From Candidatus Vallotiella hemipterorum (GTDB lineage: Bacteria; Pseudomonadota; Gammaproteobacteria; Burkholderiales; Burkholderiaceae): 64,000 nt of DNA. A program made the translations under genes and the position numbers. Positions within the stretch are counted from its first letter, which is position 1. Each line of letters begins with the position of its first letter. The notes beneath the pieces are model-generated. The model had not been told where the DNA came from, made no database searches, and saw nothing but the letters and a program-made list of their open reading frames with translations. Shown in pieces: positions 21,946-32,609 of the stretch. The stretch lies in contig NZ_OU343031.1 in NCBI RefSeq assembly GCF_910593725.1, positions 124,001 to 188,000 of the forward strand. Direction: 5' to 3'.

Positions 21946-22416
21946 ATGTCTAGGCTATTTAAGATACCGGAGTCGGTGTTAGTAGTAATTCACACCGTTT
22001 CGCTTAACGTATTGATTATAAATCGTGCGGATTTCCCCTGTTTTTGGCAATCCGTAACAGGCTCAATTAATACTTATGACGAACCACTTCTACTAGCCGT
22101 AGAGCGAGAGGTCTTTGAGGAGACAGGTATTATAGTCAATACGGCACAGATACCGGTTAATGCGCTACTTAATTGGCAGCATTCTGTTAAATATAAGATC
22201 TACCCGCAATGGCGCCATCGCTATGCACCTGGTGTCAAGCTAAATATTGAGCACTGGTTTAGCCTCTGCGTGCCAGAAACTATTAATATCACTCTAGCGC
22301 CGCAAGAGCACATCTCATACATGTGGCTTCCTTATCGGGATGCAGCCAAACGTTGTTTTTCAGAATCGAATTGTAATGCTATCCTGCAGTTACCAAGGAG
22401 ACTCGCCTACAACTAA
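21946..22416 (+). CDS. nudB: Dihydroneopterin triphosphate diphosphatase NudB
   Basis: Nudix hydrolase that removes pyrophosphate from dihydroneopterin triphosphate in folate synthesis. The 156-residue protein starts with IPESVLVVIHT and carries the Nudix box around GSINTYDEPLLLAVEREVFE followed by ETG. WQHSVKYKIYPQWRHRYAPG, EHWFSL and APQEHISYMWLPYRDA are typical of the NudB branch next to aspS in betaproteobacteria. It sits 24 bases after aspS and is probably co-transcribed with it. Confidence 0.93.
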   Translation: MSRLFKIPESVLVVIHTVSLNVLIINRADFPCFWQSVTGSINTYDEPLLLAVEREVFEETGIIVNTAQIPVNALLNWQHSVKYKIYPQWRHRYAPGVKLNIEHWFSLCVPETINITLAPQEHISYMWLPYRDAAKRCFSESNCNAILQLPRRLAYN

Positions 22417-24117
22417 ATAGAACACTACAGTAGCTTTATAGTAGCTCATATGCTTCAGGATCTTTGATATACGATAGACAAACTCTGAGCAGGCTATCAT
22501 ATCTTTAGGACCTGGAATAACTGTGATTTTATAGATCTAGAAGTGTGTTTTAATACATCATTATAGGGTTTATAGAGAAGTATTGACACAATCAGCATAA
22601 GGCCTTGTTCGGGCTAGGTATTTTTTAAGCCTTGCATATATATACGCTTTTCCGAAAGACATGCGCATGCAGTAATCAATAAAAATTGATACATATATAA
22701 TTATGACTATACCATTACATAGTAAATCTATGTTTTGTAGTGCTACTTTAGAATTCATTCTAACTCACTATAAGCCGATGAGAATTAACTCCATTATTTT
22801 ATAGGGTATATAAAATTTTATATAACGAAATACTAGTTTAAGGCCCCCCTTTTTTATTCATTAAATATACCTGTTACTTTACACTGCTAAACTAATACTA
22901 GTTTGCTCAGCACTATGCTATTTATGAATATAAAATTATCTAGTGCTTAACCAAAATTTCTTAATTAGCCGCTAGATGCGGCGTAAGTTAATTTGCGCTG
23001 CAGGTCATGGTGAGCGAATATTTTTAATAATTAAATATAGAATAAATGTGTTTCGCTTGAGTGCGAGCTAGCATTTTATATATTAGTTATCAAGACGTAT
23101 AGGTATATTAATATTGTGCTACAAGCGTACTAATTCATAATATGATCGTAGTAATCTATACCGGGCGCGCCACCTTATTATCTAATCTCAAGCTTAATTA
23201 TAAGATAACAAATACCCAGGATGGGGTTACCTGCACACTATTTTGAGTACGCCTTAAAGCGTTTTGAGGCATTTAATTGGAGCTTTTGCTATTTAAAGTC
23301 ACCGCATACTAAGCTATATCTAATATTAGTAATACGTGTACAACAGATATTATCTTGTATTCCAACTAATAGATGAGATTCAAAAAAACCTACATAACTT
23401 AATGATGAGCTATTTTTCATAGTATTCTAGATAAAAATCTAGATTTTCTATCTTTTTTATCAAAAATATTTGAGATTCTTGATTAATTTAAAAATATTTG
23501 TCATTGCTTAATTACGGGCACAGTCTGTGCCATTACTTAGCACTTTAAATGCATGCGATAAATCTCAATACTAGCTGCTTACTAATTGTTAGCACAATAT
23601 AGTAAAATTATTTTTATAGTGTGTTATTACATAGATTGTATTGCCTACAATTATTTGTAATTATTTTCTTTTCGGTATAATAAAAAATTATTATGTAATA
23701 AACAAGTAAATCTATATTTTTATCTTAAGTGCCGTGTGGGAAAGACTAGAGATCTAAAATAGATACATTGATAATCGGACTTCTAGTTAATTTTATTCAG
23801 GGCATGCAGATATACGGATAAAAAACAGAGTCATCTCGCATGCCTGCGAGGGCTGGTAAAAGTCTATCCAAGCAGTAAATACTAGAGAATTACTTTGTAC
23901 GTATTGCCTAGATATGCATAGACACTGTAACAACTGGTATGCGGGATGCTAATAACTAGACTCCAGTTATTCTATGCTCGAATATATAATGTACTATATG
24001 TTATAGGTCTATCTGATAGAGGGGTATGTAGCTAATCTTGAGACAACTAAATTTTTAGATATCTACGTATAGCCTGACATAGGCATTATCAAATCTATAT
24101 GGAATCCAGTTAAATAT

Positions 24118-24144
24118 TACTGTCGCCCTTGTTAGGCGACAGTA
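24118..24144. repeat. Perfect 10-bp hairpin
   Basis: TACTGTCGCC and GGCGACAGTA flank a 7-base loop. It is unusually GC-rich for this spacer. No T-run follows. Confidence 0.65.
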
Positions 24145-24308
24145 GCCTTATTGTCTAGCATCTACTACTCTATGCGTCGTAGTACACGTATCTAGAAAAC
24201 ACATGAATTGATATTAATATTAATTCTAATCTCAGTTACTATCTATATTAGTACCTGAGCTGTATATCGGAGCTTGAGCTAGTATTGTTAATAAGCTGTC
24301 ATAGCTTG

Positions 24309-24342
24309 TTAACAGCAGCACTAGCGAAAGTGCCGCTGTTAA
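24309..24342. repeat. Interrupted hairpin
   Basis: TTAACAGC pairs with GCTGTTAA, and inside that CACT pairs with AGTG around AGCGAA, with a small internal bulge. No T-run follows. Confidence 0.55.
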
Positions 24343-24673
24343 TCTTTATCTAGACTAGGATTATGGTATTTAATCAAACCTATACTTTAAATAAGTAAAA
24401 ATTAAAAAATAATAATTATTATATCGTTCTTTTATACCTAGTAACTCTATTCTAACTACATCGTAGTGCGTCTGTGCCTTATACTGATGCATACGTTTAT
24501 AATCTTTTATTTTTTTAACACCTTCAGGCTTTTACGTTGTTGTTGTTTAATACTTCCTTCTTTGAGAAAATTTAAGATTATATCCTATATATTCCGATAG
24601 CGCCTTACTATAGCACAGAGCGCTGCCTAAGCGCTGAAATATAGCTAATCTAATTAAAATAGATATTATACTA

Positions 24674-24706
24674 TGCATAAAGCTGGCTTCTAGCCAGCTT
24701 TATGCA
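24674..24706. repeat. Perfect 15-bp hairpin with 3-base loop
   Basis: TGCATAAAGCTGGCT and AGCCAGCTTTATGCA flank TCT. There is no T-run and no flanking gene. Confidence 0.7.
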
Positions 24707-24991
24707 AGCAATAACAATATATTTACTTTGCTTCGGTTAAGTGCTTATCAAGATATTTTTGCTCTATTGCAACATTATATTATCCGGTATTAGCGTTAGG
24801 CATATTGTCCATATAGTAATAAATAAGATTTGCTCATTAATAAAGTAGATTAGTAGTACTCTTAGGGGCTTTGCCTAGTGTTACTATTTAGATGGTGCGT
24901 GCTATGGAACCGATCGCTGACATAAGTCGGCGGAGAAAGCTTTATGATACTTTAATACTTTTGCTAACTCTACGCGTTGCGTATAAATTAC

Positions 24992-25036
24992 CATATCACT
25001 GATAATCTAATCATCAGTTAGATTATCAGTGATATG
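24992..25036. repeat. Perfect 19-bp inverted repeat
   Basis: The arms at 24992-25010 and 25018-25036 are exact reverse complements over 19 bp, starting CATATCACTG, with a 7-base loop TCATCAG. It is the longest perfect stem I found in the window. No T-run or gene is adjacent. Confidence 0.75.
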
Positions 25037-26194
25037 TGCTACTAGCTTAGCGGTCGCCAATGAATATTGGTTATTTAAAGTCAAAATAATTCCCTCAACC
25101 GTGACAACGTAACTGTTTGTGCAAACGATATCAGGCCTATACTAGCGAGCTTAATCTGCGCCATAATCTAGTTGGCGGTTTGGATTTATTGTGTAATTCA
25201 GGGGAATATGCAATGCTATTAATTTAGTGTCGGGTATTAAATTAGGGAGGTGGTCGAAATCAGTTCGACGTATTCGTATGCTAGTTAAAGAATTTTTTTC
25301 TATGACCGCTTATATAAACCAATAAGTTCTGCGCGCTGTTTTTAAAAATGAATATTTATCAACTTTTCTTAAAATTGATTAAGCAAATAATACCTAAACT
25401 ACCTATTAGTATATATAAAATTATATATGCTTAGCATTTGCTTGTTTTCTGAGAATCAGAACACTAATCTAAGCTAAGTATGTTGATTTCGATGAATGTA
25501 TCATTGAACCTATTGTATTTATATACAACCACTCGATGTCATTAGACGTTCAGAACAATTATTTATACTAATAGTAGAGCGCTAGATTAAACTTCTGATG
25601 ATTTATGTGTTATTGCAACCATTAACATTACTGTGTAATAAGGCTGCATATGTTTAATAGCTTTACTATTATTACGGCATATCGTCTATTTATGTATAAG
25701 CCCCTGGCGGGGCAGCATAATGCTGCTGAATATTACAATCTATTTTGTTGTGCGCTATTCCGTGACTATAATTAAGAGTATCGTGGAAAGATTGTGTAGG
25801 GCCTGGTATAACGACTAATGATTGTTGTCTTATAAGAGTTGCCCGCAGCAAACATTAGCGAGCACAATTAAGTTTTCGTCTTGAGCGCGCCTTATGAACT
25901 TTTTTGAGCTAAACCTACGTAGTGTAAGGCGCTTTCACTAGTGGAGGAAGTTATGACTTGATGATAAGCTATCGCTATTATAGCCATCCTATATATTAAT
26001 AAAATACTTATACCGGGAATAAAGCATAATTAGCCGGTTACTATAACTGCGTATGTTTCATTCCTCTAAACATAAGGAACTTGATTAATTTTATTTAACT
26101 AAGTAAGCGTATAAAACCAATCTGGCCGAAAAGGTCAAGGCGACAACTATGACTAGGTTCACCGGCAAATTCCTACTAGATAATATAGCAATGG

Positions 26195-26233
26195 TTAAGC
26201 GGTTATCGATACTTTTTATCGATAACCGCTTAA
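26195..26233. repeat. Perfect 17-bp inverted repeat upstream of gdhA
   Basis: The arms at 26195-26211 and 26217-26233 (TTAAGCGGTTATCGATA and its complement) surround CTTTT. One inserted base separates further GG/CC pairing outside. It lies about 260 bases before the gdhA start, so a leader or attenuator role is possible, but there is no T-run. Confidence 0.7.
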
Positions 26234-26491
26234 ACCACTTCTATAAGATGCGATAGCTAACTAGTTCACGCTCTCGACAAAGATCTGGTTATATTGCAAT
26301 AAGCTAGTGCGTTGCATAGAGATTATAAGTGTGCAGCTAGCAGGAGAACGCGCTGTCTTATCGTATCTCTCGCTTGGAATAATATGGCACTATACATTTT
26401 TCCAAGAAAAACAGAGCATGATAATTTAGCGTTGGATTTAGTCTTGCCGCTTTTTACAATGACGGCCTTCTTGACTGAAGAGAACCTATTC

Positions 26492-27811
26492 ATGTCCGCG
26501 CAGCAAACTGTTTTGAACAATTCATCGATGCCTTCTAAGCACGCTTTGCCTTCCTACTTACATACTGATTCGTTGGGTCCATGGGGCTCTTATTTGCAGC
26601 AAATTGATCGTGTAGCGCCCCATCTGGGTTCGCTTTCTCGCTGGCTTGAGACGCTCAAGCGACCCAAGCGCATTCTAATCGTCGACGTGCCAATTGAAAT
26701 GGACAACGGCACTACAGCCCATTTTGAGGGATACCGAGTTCAGCACAATACATCACGCGGCCCCGGGAAGGGTGGTGTACGATATCACCAGGATGTCACA
26801 CTATCCGAAGTAATGGCGCTCTCCGCCTGGATGTCGATTAAAAATGCCGCAGTTAACGTACCATATGGTGGTGCGAAAGGTGGCATTCGAGTCGACCCAC
26901 GAAAGCTCTCACGAAATGAACTCGAGCGAGTTACGCGCCGGTATACAAGTGAAATTGGCATTATCATTGGGCCACATATCGATATTCCAGCAACTGACGT
27001 CAATACTGATGAGCAGGTGATGGCATGGATGATGGATACGTACTCAATGAATACTGGTCAAACGGCAACAGGCGTTGTAACAGGTAAACCAGTCTCGCTA
27101 GGCGGATCGCTGGGCCGGCGTGAAGCAACAGGGCGTGGGATATTTACTGTCGGTTGCGAGGCGGCACAGCGTATCGGATTAGACATCGCATCAGCTCGAG
27201 CTGCGGTTCAAGGATTTGGCAACGTCGGTGGGATTGCCGCACAGCTATTTGTCGAGGCAGGCGTTAAAGTAATTGCAGTTCAGGACCATACTGGAACGAT
27301 CTATAAACCATCCGGTATCGATGCGCATGCGTTGCTCGAGCATGTTTCTGCTCGAGGCGGCGTAACCGGATTCGCGGGTGCGGAGTCGCTCGTCAACGAT
27401 AATTTCTGGGATATTGAGAGCGATATACTAATTCCTGCTGCGCTTGAAAGTCAAATCAATGAGCAGAATGCATCTCGGATTCGCACAAAGATCATAATAG
27501 AGGGAGCAAATGGTCCAACAACGCCGATCGCCGATGATATCCTGCGCGAGAATAATATACTAGTAATCCCTGACGTAGTCGCTAATGCCGGAGGCGTAAC
27601 AGTCTCTTACTTTGAATGGGTCCAGGATTTCTCCAGTTTCTTTTGGACTGAGGACGAGATAAATCAGCGGCTAGAGCGCATAATGCGAGAAGCGTTTGCT
27701 AGTGTCTGGCAAGTAGCTCAGGAAAATAATGTGTCTATCCGAACCGCAGCCTATATCATCGCGTGTAAACGAATTCTGATGGCGCGTGAGATGCGTGGTT
27801 TGTATCCGTAA
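26492..27811 (+). CDS. gdhA: Glutamate dehydrogenase
   Basis: Interconverts 2-oxoglutarate plus ammonia and glutamate. The open frame extends up to 26312, but the first 60 codons do not resemble the family. The ATG at 26492 ([10 protein letters not shown]) follows an AAGAGAA ribosome site and gives a normal 439-residue protein. The catalytic region shows [21 protein letters not shown] with the catalytic Lys, and DIPATDVNT. The Rossmann motif is QGFGNVGG. The C-terminus [14 protein letters not shown] is typical of Burkholderia GdhA. Its former partners, the gltIJKL glutamate/aspartate transporter, are degraded downstream, so ammonia assimilation probably matters more than uptake. Confidence 0.96.
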   Translation: MSAQQTVLNNSSMPSKHALPSYLHTDSLGPWGSYLQQIDRVAPHLGSLSRWLETLKRPKRILIVDVPIEMDNGTTAHFEGYRVQHNTSRGPGKGGVRYHQDVTLSEVMALSAWMSIKNAAVNVPYGGAKGGIRVDPRKLSRNELERVTRRYTSEIGIIIGPHIDIPATDVNTDEQVMAWMMDTYSMNTGQTATGVVTGKPVSLGGSLGRREATGRGIFTVGCEAAQRIGLDIASARAAVQGFGNVGGIAAQLFVEAGVKVIAVQDHTGTIYKPSGIDAHALLEHVSARGGVTGFAGAESLVNDNFWDIESDILIPAALESQINEQNASRIRTKIIIEGANGPTTPIADDILRENNILVIPDVVANAGGVTVSYFEWVQDFSSFFWTEDEINQRLERIMREAFASVWQVAQENNVSIRTAAYIIACKRILMAREMRGLYP

Positions 27812-28659
27812 TTAACTTTCTTAGTCCGTAGTAATCATTACTATGATTAAGATCAACTGTGTGGCAGTCAAGTAGATTGTACTCAAGATAAAATGAAGCG
27901 ACTTGCAGAATAATAAACGTAACAGCTTTTAGCTTAACGTTTTTAATTGTTCTATTTTACTAAAATAACGTAATTTTTTGAGAAGGAAATTATTAATAAA
28001 TTTGCACTCACCCTGATCGTTATAGCTAAGGCCGATTAGTTATAGGAGACAGGGATATTTAAAAAAGTAATTTAGATATAATTACATTAGCGTACTGCGG
28101 GACGCTTTTCTGCTCTCGCACTATACTAATAAGCATTAGATCCAAAATTATTTTCAGGAGTTATCTCATGCAACCTGATGAGTATTAATATATTGTAACT
28201 AAAACGGAAAAGATGCTTAGATTTAGCATCTTTTCCGTTTATTTTCGACATTTGCTTATTATCCGACTTTGCGCGTTTCTGCTATACTCATGGTAACTGG
28301 CAAGTTAATAAACCCGCCTAGGAGCTAAATTAGAATGGCAGAATGCTATTGCAGTGTCTTGTATACATAAGCGGTTTCAGCTAATCTTCGCATTCTGGTA
28401 GGTGTATTATAAACAAGTAGTGCGCCTAAGGTTATATTTTATAACTTAGCACTTTGCTCTAGAAAATTGCGCTATCGTTGAAAACGGTATATGCTTTAGG
28501 TAGTTAATGATGCATACACGTCTCTTCTTAGAATTATTTTATATCTTTAAAAATCTATAACAACCTCAGTTTATGCACTATGCAGTGGGGGGCTACTAGT
28601 AGTATCAGGCGTTTTATATTGCCGCAGACTTTCTTTGGGTTTTAAAGGCTCTAAAACGA
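27812..28659. other. Spacer in place of gltI-gltJ-gltK
   Basis: In Burkholderia gdhA is followed by gltI, gltJ, gltK and gltL. Only about 850 bases precede the gltL remnant, far less than the three genes need, and none is readable. A terminator-like hairpin is at 28202-28240. An AGGAG-preceded ATG at 28168 opens only a few codons. Confidence 0.5.
28202..28240 (+). terminator. Strong hairpin after gdhA, possible terminator
   Basis: AAACGGAAAAGATGCT and its exact complement form a 16-bp stem around a 7-base loop. The right arm ends in TTTTCCGTTTATTTTC, so the T-rich tail is interrupted. It lies about 390 bases after gdhA and could terminate the shortened gdhA transcript. Confidence 0.5.
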
Positions 28660-29407
28660 TTGGATTTGGCATTAACTATCGATTTTCTGGGTTTATTAGA
28701 GACTATAAAGTATTAAAAATAATTGATTGTGATGCGTGCGGATATACCTCACTTATTCTAGTGAAGTTTATTAAAATATTGCACAAACTCGGGTGTCATA
28801 GATTGAATCTATCAAATCAAGAAAAAACATGTTTATTTAAAAATATTAGAGAAAATTACACATTACTAAAACTAGTGTAGCATCACCAGCGCGTGGTAGA
28901 TACTAGCCAATGCGAGTAGTTTACTGCCCCTCTTAATCCTAACCTTATCAGCACTACAACACCGATGTTATAAAAAATCCTAGATGTGTTGTCTACAATT
29001 TATTTTGATTGTGCATCATGATACTTATGTTTTGATTATTTGAGGCGGGCTCTGCTTAGAGATTAGCTAAGTTATTATTAGGAATAGCACGAGGCAAAAG
29101 TAATACTTGTCTACATTGAGTGGAACACGAATACAACAGAACCTTTGTTACTAAGGTTTACCATTTTATTACACTCTGATCTAGAGATAATTAATGAAAT
29201 TCTTAATATAATGGGCAAGCTAGCGCATGAAGAGATAACAATGATGTGCGTCATGTATGAGTACGAAATAGGCTTTGCCAAAAAGGTTGCGAATCGAGTA
29301 ATTTTTATAGATCAAAGGATGATTATTAATGATAATTCTATTAAAAGCTTTTTGCACATCTAAAATTAGACCGCGCTAAAAATTTTTTAGCTAATATTTT
29401 AAATTAA
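28660..29407 (+). pseudogene. gltL: gltL pseudogene (glutamate/aspartate ABC ATPase)
   Basis: Pieces of the ATPase subunit are readable in order. NQEKTCLFKNIREN (about 28813-28855) matches the NDKKTDLAKLRSRV region. LSGTRIQQ (about 29118) is the LSGGQQQR signature. LEIINEILNIMGKLAHEEIT and FAKKVANRVIFID (29180-29310) follow. The end KLDRAKNFLANILN stops at the TAA ending at 29407. Walker A and Walker B are destroyed, and there are several stops and frameshifts. The transporter is non-functional. Confidence 0.87.
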
Positions 29408-30868
29408 TTATTATATTTTTATGCATACTCCGAATAAGTTCAGTGATGTGAACACGATAAAATTAATAGGTGATAACTCGTTAAAAAATATCTAGACGCT
29501 AGGCAAAATTTTCTTAGGCATCCAATTATCTAATTATACATGCAATACCAGATCATAGATTGCATGCATGGCTTTAATAAGAGTAACTACAATAGCTGTC
29601 TGAGCTACTAAAATATTTTTTACTATCTCTAGTAAACATATTTTGTACTAATGTATTTTTCACCGATCTTCTTATCAAGACTACTAAAAAATAAATGAGA
29701 ATCAAGCAGATTTTCTAAGTAGTGTTAAATATTTTTTGCAGTGCCTAGAGAGAGATAAAGTGAAGCCGCCCCAGAGACCATATAGCGGTACCGCGCGGCG
29801 CGTCAATATTATCTATAAAGCGTTTTATCAGTGACATGCAGCATATAATAGACCCTAAGTAGAATCTATAACTTTGTAGTAGTGGTTTTGGGTCGTATCT
29901 ATTAGTAACTAACTTTTTCTTTTTGCTATTTTTACGCTACTGTAGTTCTACCCTTGTGCAATAGATTCTCAACATTGTTTACCACGTCGTCAGGTACTAG
30001 CCACCTTGATACCATACCATAATTAGTCTTTCCAGGAATAGAGTTATATTTTTAGGATAAAGCATTTTTACTTATGATTTTTTGTAAGAAACTGTATCAT
30101 AATTACTAATGCTTTATCCTAACTTCATATATTACATAGAGTTAATACAGCTTCTGTATTAATCAAAACATAATTATATAAGTTAGTTGCACGTGAAGCA
30201 CTTTAAGCTATTTAAGATATCTATCCTCCTAACTTAACCTTAAAAAGTTAAAAATGTGGTGTAAAAATAGCTGGCTTAGCAATACACTGAATGTAGAAAA
30301 ATGGAGTAGGTACTGCATAATAGCGCAGACGCTAATATGTATCGAGTAACTAGTACACACAGTAAAGTTTTAGCGCATATTTTTATATCATCTCTATACC
30401 ATAGGATCTAAGATCCTAAATCAATGAGTTGAGCTAGATGAATAGCTATCCTCAAACATCAGCTAACCCTGCATAGCCCTAAAAATTTCTATGATTACGT
30501 TTTTTTGACTTGTGGAGTATTTCTTTATTATTTAAGAAATCGCTAGTGTCATCTAGTTAATAAAGATAAATGAAGGAATGTTAGTTCTTAAAAAACGCTT
30601 CTAACGAAGATGCCAGCATAATTTATCAAGATTATGCTGCGCTCTGCATAAACCGTCAAAGCCTTATAAGGCATAACATAATTTCTTTTTTCTAGGTGAA
30701 TAGTGAGGGGTAGTGCAAACATATATACTTCACTTATATGCTTAGAGCCCGTATATATAATATATTATTAAAGTATTACACGACTCATCCGTATAAACCT
30801 GGACTAAAGCGGAAACGCATATATTGCCTAGTTGCGAGCACGCCTTTACGAACTTACTTTTGATTAAC
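29408..30868. other. AT-rich spacer upstream of pyrC
   Basis: No gene is readable in about 1.46 kb. It contains a 71-bp quasi-palindrome (30052-30122). Confidence 0.6.
30052..30122. repeat. 71-bp quasi-palindrome with 15-bp perfect ends
   Basis: TTAGGATAAAGCATT (30052-30066) is exactly complementary to AATGCTTTATCCTAA (30108-30122). The interior also pairs (TTATGAT near 30072 with ATCATAA near 30096), leaving a loop of about 17 bases. It looks like a short element with terminal inverted repeats, but no clear target duplication is visible and no second copy was noticed. Confidence 0.65.
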
Positions 30869-31966
30869 ATGAATACCTGCCATCAGCCTACCGAAGCCGG
30901 CTTAGACTCGTTTAGAATTGCTAAGATAACTTTCGCTCGTCCTGATGATTGGCATGTGCATGTTCGTGATGGCTCCCTGCTTAAGGCATTGCTGCCACAT
31001 ACTGCACGGCAGTTCGGCCGCGCAATTATCATGCCGAACCTAAAGCCGCCAGTTATCACGACTGCGCAGGCCGAATCTTATCGGCAGAGAATCCTGGATG
31101 CGCGTCCTACGCAGGGACCTGGCACTACGTTCGAACCTTTAATGACTTTATATCTAACTGATAATACGTCGTCGGATGAGATTCTGCGAGCCCACAAAAG
31201 CGGTTTCGTATATGGTGTAAAGCTCTATCCGGCCGGTACAACGACTAATTCAGATGCCGGTGTTACGGATATACGCCACTGCACGGCTGCGCTAGAAGCA
31301 ATGCAGCAGACTAATTTGCCACTGCTAGTTCACGGAGAGGTCATGGATCCATTAATCGATGTATTTGATCGAGAAGAGGTATTTATCGATCGGGTACTTG
31401 AACCATTGCGGCGAGATTTTCCTGGACTCAGGGTGGTTTTTGAGCATATTACGACACGCAGCGCAATAGCGTATGTGCGTGACGCAGACGCAGCACCGGG
31501 CATGCTGGGCGCAACCATCACTGCCCATCACTTACTGCTAAATCGCAACGCAATGCTAGTCGGCGGCATTCAACCGCATTATTATTGCCTTCCCGTCTTT
31601 AAGCGAGAAGCACACCGCGTGGCACTCGTCGAGGCGGCTATTTCAGGTCATCCGCGCTTTTTCCTTGGTACTGATAGCGCACCACACCCGAAGAACCTTA
31701 AGGAGAACCAGTGCGGTTGCGCGGGTTGCTACACAGCGCTAAATGCGCTGGAGCTATATGCTCAAGTCTTTGAGGAAGCTGGCGCCCTGAACCGATTAGA
31801 GGGCTTTGCAAGCTTTTTTGGTCCTGACTTCTATGGATTGCCGCGCTCTACCGACACAGTGACGCTTGAGAGATCGAGTTGGACGTTACCAGAAGACATT
31901 GAGGCAAGCGGTGTTAATGTAGTAGTATTTAAAATTAGTAAAGCTCTGAGCTGGAAGCTTTGCTAA
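30869..31966 (+). CDS. pyrC: Dihydroorotase (class II)
   Basis: Cyclises carbamoyl aspartate to dihydroorotate in pyrimidine synthesis. The frame opens with a TTG at 30824, but the ATG at 30869 (MNTCHQPTEA) gives the expected N-terminus. Counted from the TTG, the metal ligands are H44 and H46 (DWHVHVRDG), the carboxylated Lys K133 (GVKLYPAG), H170 (LVHGEV), H208 (FEHITT) and D284 (GTDSAPH). All are intact. The CGCAGC motif near the C-terminus is typical of class II PyrC. The gene stands alone, flanked by eroded sequence. Confidence 0.95.
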   Translation: MNTCHQPTEAGLDSFRIAKITFARPDDWHVHVRDGSLLKALLPHTARQFGRAIIMPNLKPPVITTAQAESYRQRILDARPTQGPGTTFEPLMTLYLTDNTSSDEILRAHKSGFVYGVKLYPAGTTTNSDAGVTDIRHCTAALEAMQQTNLPLLVHGEVMDPLIDVFDREEVFIDRVLEPLRRDFPGLRVVFEHITTRSAIAYVRDADAAPGMLGATITAHHLLLNRNAMLVGGIQPHYYCLPVFKREAHRVALVEAAISGHPRFFLGTDSAPHPKNLKENQCGCAGCYTALNALELYAQVFEEAGALNRLEGFASFFGPDFYGLPRSTDTVTLERSSWTLPEDIEASGVNVVVFKISKALSWKLC

Positions 31967-32570
31967 TGAGCAAATCATTATATCATCGCCGAGCAGGTTC
32001 AGTTTATAATATATACTGAGACTATAGTTTGAGTTGTTAAAATTAATATCAGGTATCCTAGATTAAATGCCTAGTACCTATAGGCTTTTATCTACTCTCA
32101 TAAAATAATTGAGACTAGAGAAGCAGTGCCGCATACTTTTGCCAGTATGGCATATTAAATATAATTTAGTTGTATATCCATTCTCGAAAATCTAGACAAT
32201 TTTTTAACATATACATAGTGTGCTATGTTTATCTCTCTCACAGTAAGGGTGATATGACTAGTTATGCGATCTCATTAAGACGCAGCGGTAAACTAGAGTA
32301 AGGCTGCTATATAGTGCAGTTACTTATTTTTGACAAAATTTATGACTTCTGATATTTCGTTAGCTGGAGTGCTGCTTGCTTTTAAAAGCAAACAGCACTC
32401 CATTTTTTATAAGCTCCGTCATTCAGTTAAGGATTTAGCAGTCGTTTGACGTAAATAGCTTGTCAAGTTCGCCCTACAGAACGAAGTTGTACCGCTAACC
32501 ATCCTAGTATAGGGGGGTCGAGTATACTCATTTACCATTTTAATAGAGCACTATAATATTCCTCAGTCGC
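31967..32570. other. Spacer between pyrC and rnpB
   Basis: No gene is seen. A strong intrinsic terminator (32365-32408) lies about 400 bases after pyrC, too far to be a typical pyrC terminator; it may belong to an erased gene or a long pyrC 3' region. Confidence 0.6.
32365..32408 (+). terminator. Intrinsic terminator, orphan
   Basis: TGGAGTGCTG pairs with CAGCACTCCA. One C-A mismatch separates this from the inner palindrome TTGCTTTTAAAAGCAA. A run of six T follows immediately. This is the clearest rho-independent terminator in the window. Confidence 0.8.
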
Positions 32571-32599
32571 TAGTATAGCTTATCTAATGAGGTTATAAT
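32571..32599 (+). promoter_or_regulatory. Putative rnpB promoter
   Basis: A consensus -10 TATAAT at 32594-32599 lies about ten bases before the expected RNA 5' end. The -35 (TAGTAT at 32571, spacing 17) is poor. Confidence 0.45.
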
Positions 32600-32609
32600 A
32601 AGAATGCGC

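Larger units (their letters stand above)
22417..26491. other. 4-kb very AT-rich spacer with strong palindromes
   Basis: The largest gene-poor region of the window. No gene or readable pseudogene is seen on either strand; the sequence is more AT-rich than the uvrA or ubiE pseudogenes. It is notable for at least five strong hairpins in its right half (24118-24144, 24309-24342, 24674-24706, 24992-25036, 26195-26233), listed separately. Confidence 0.65.
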
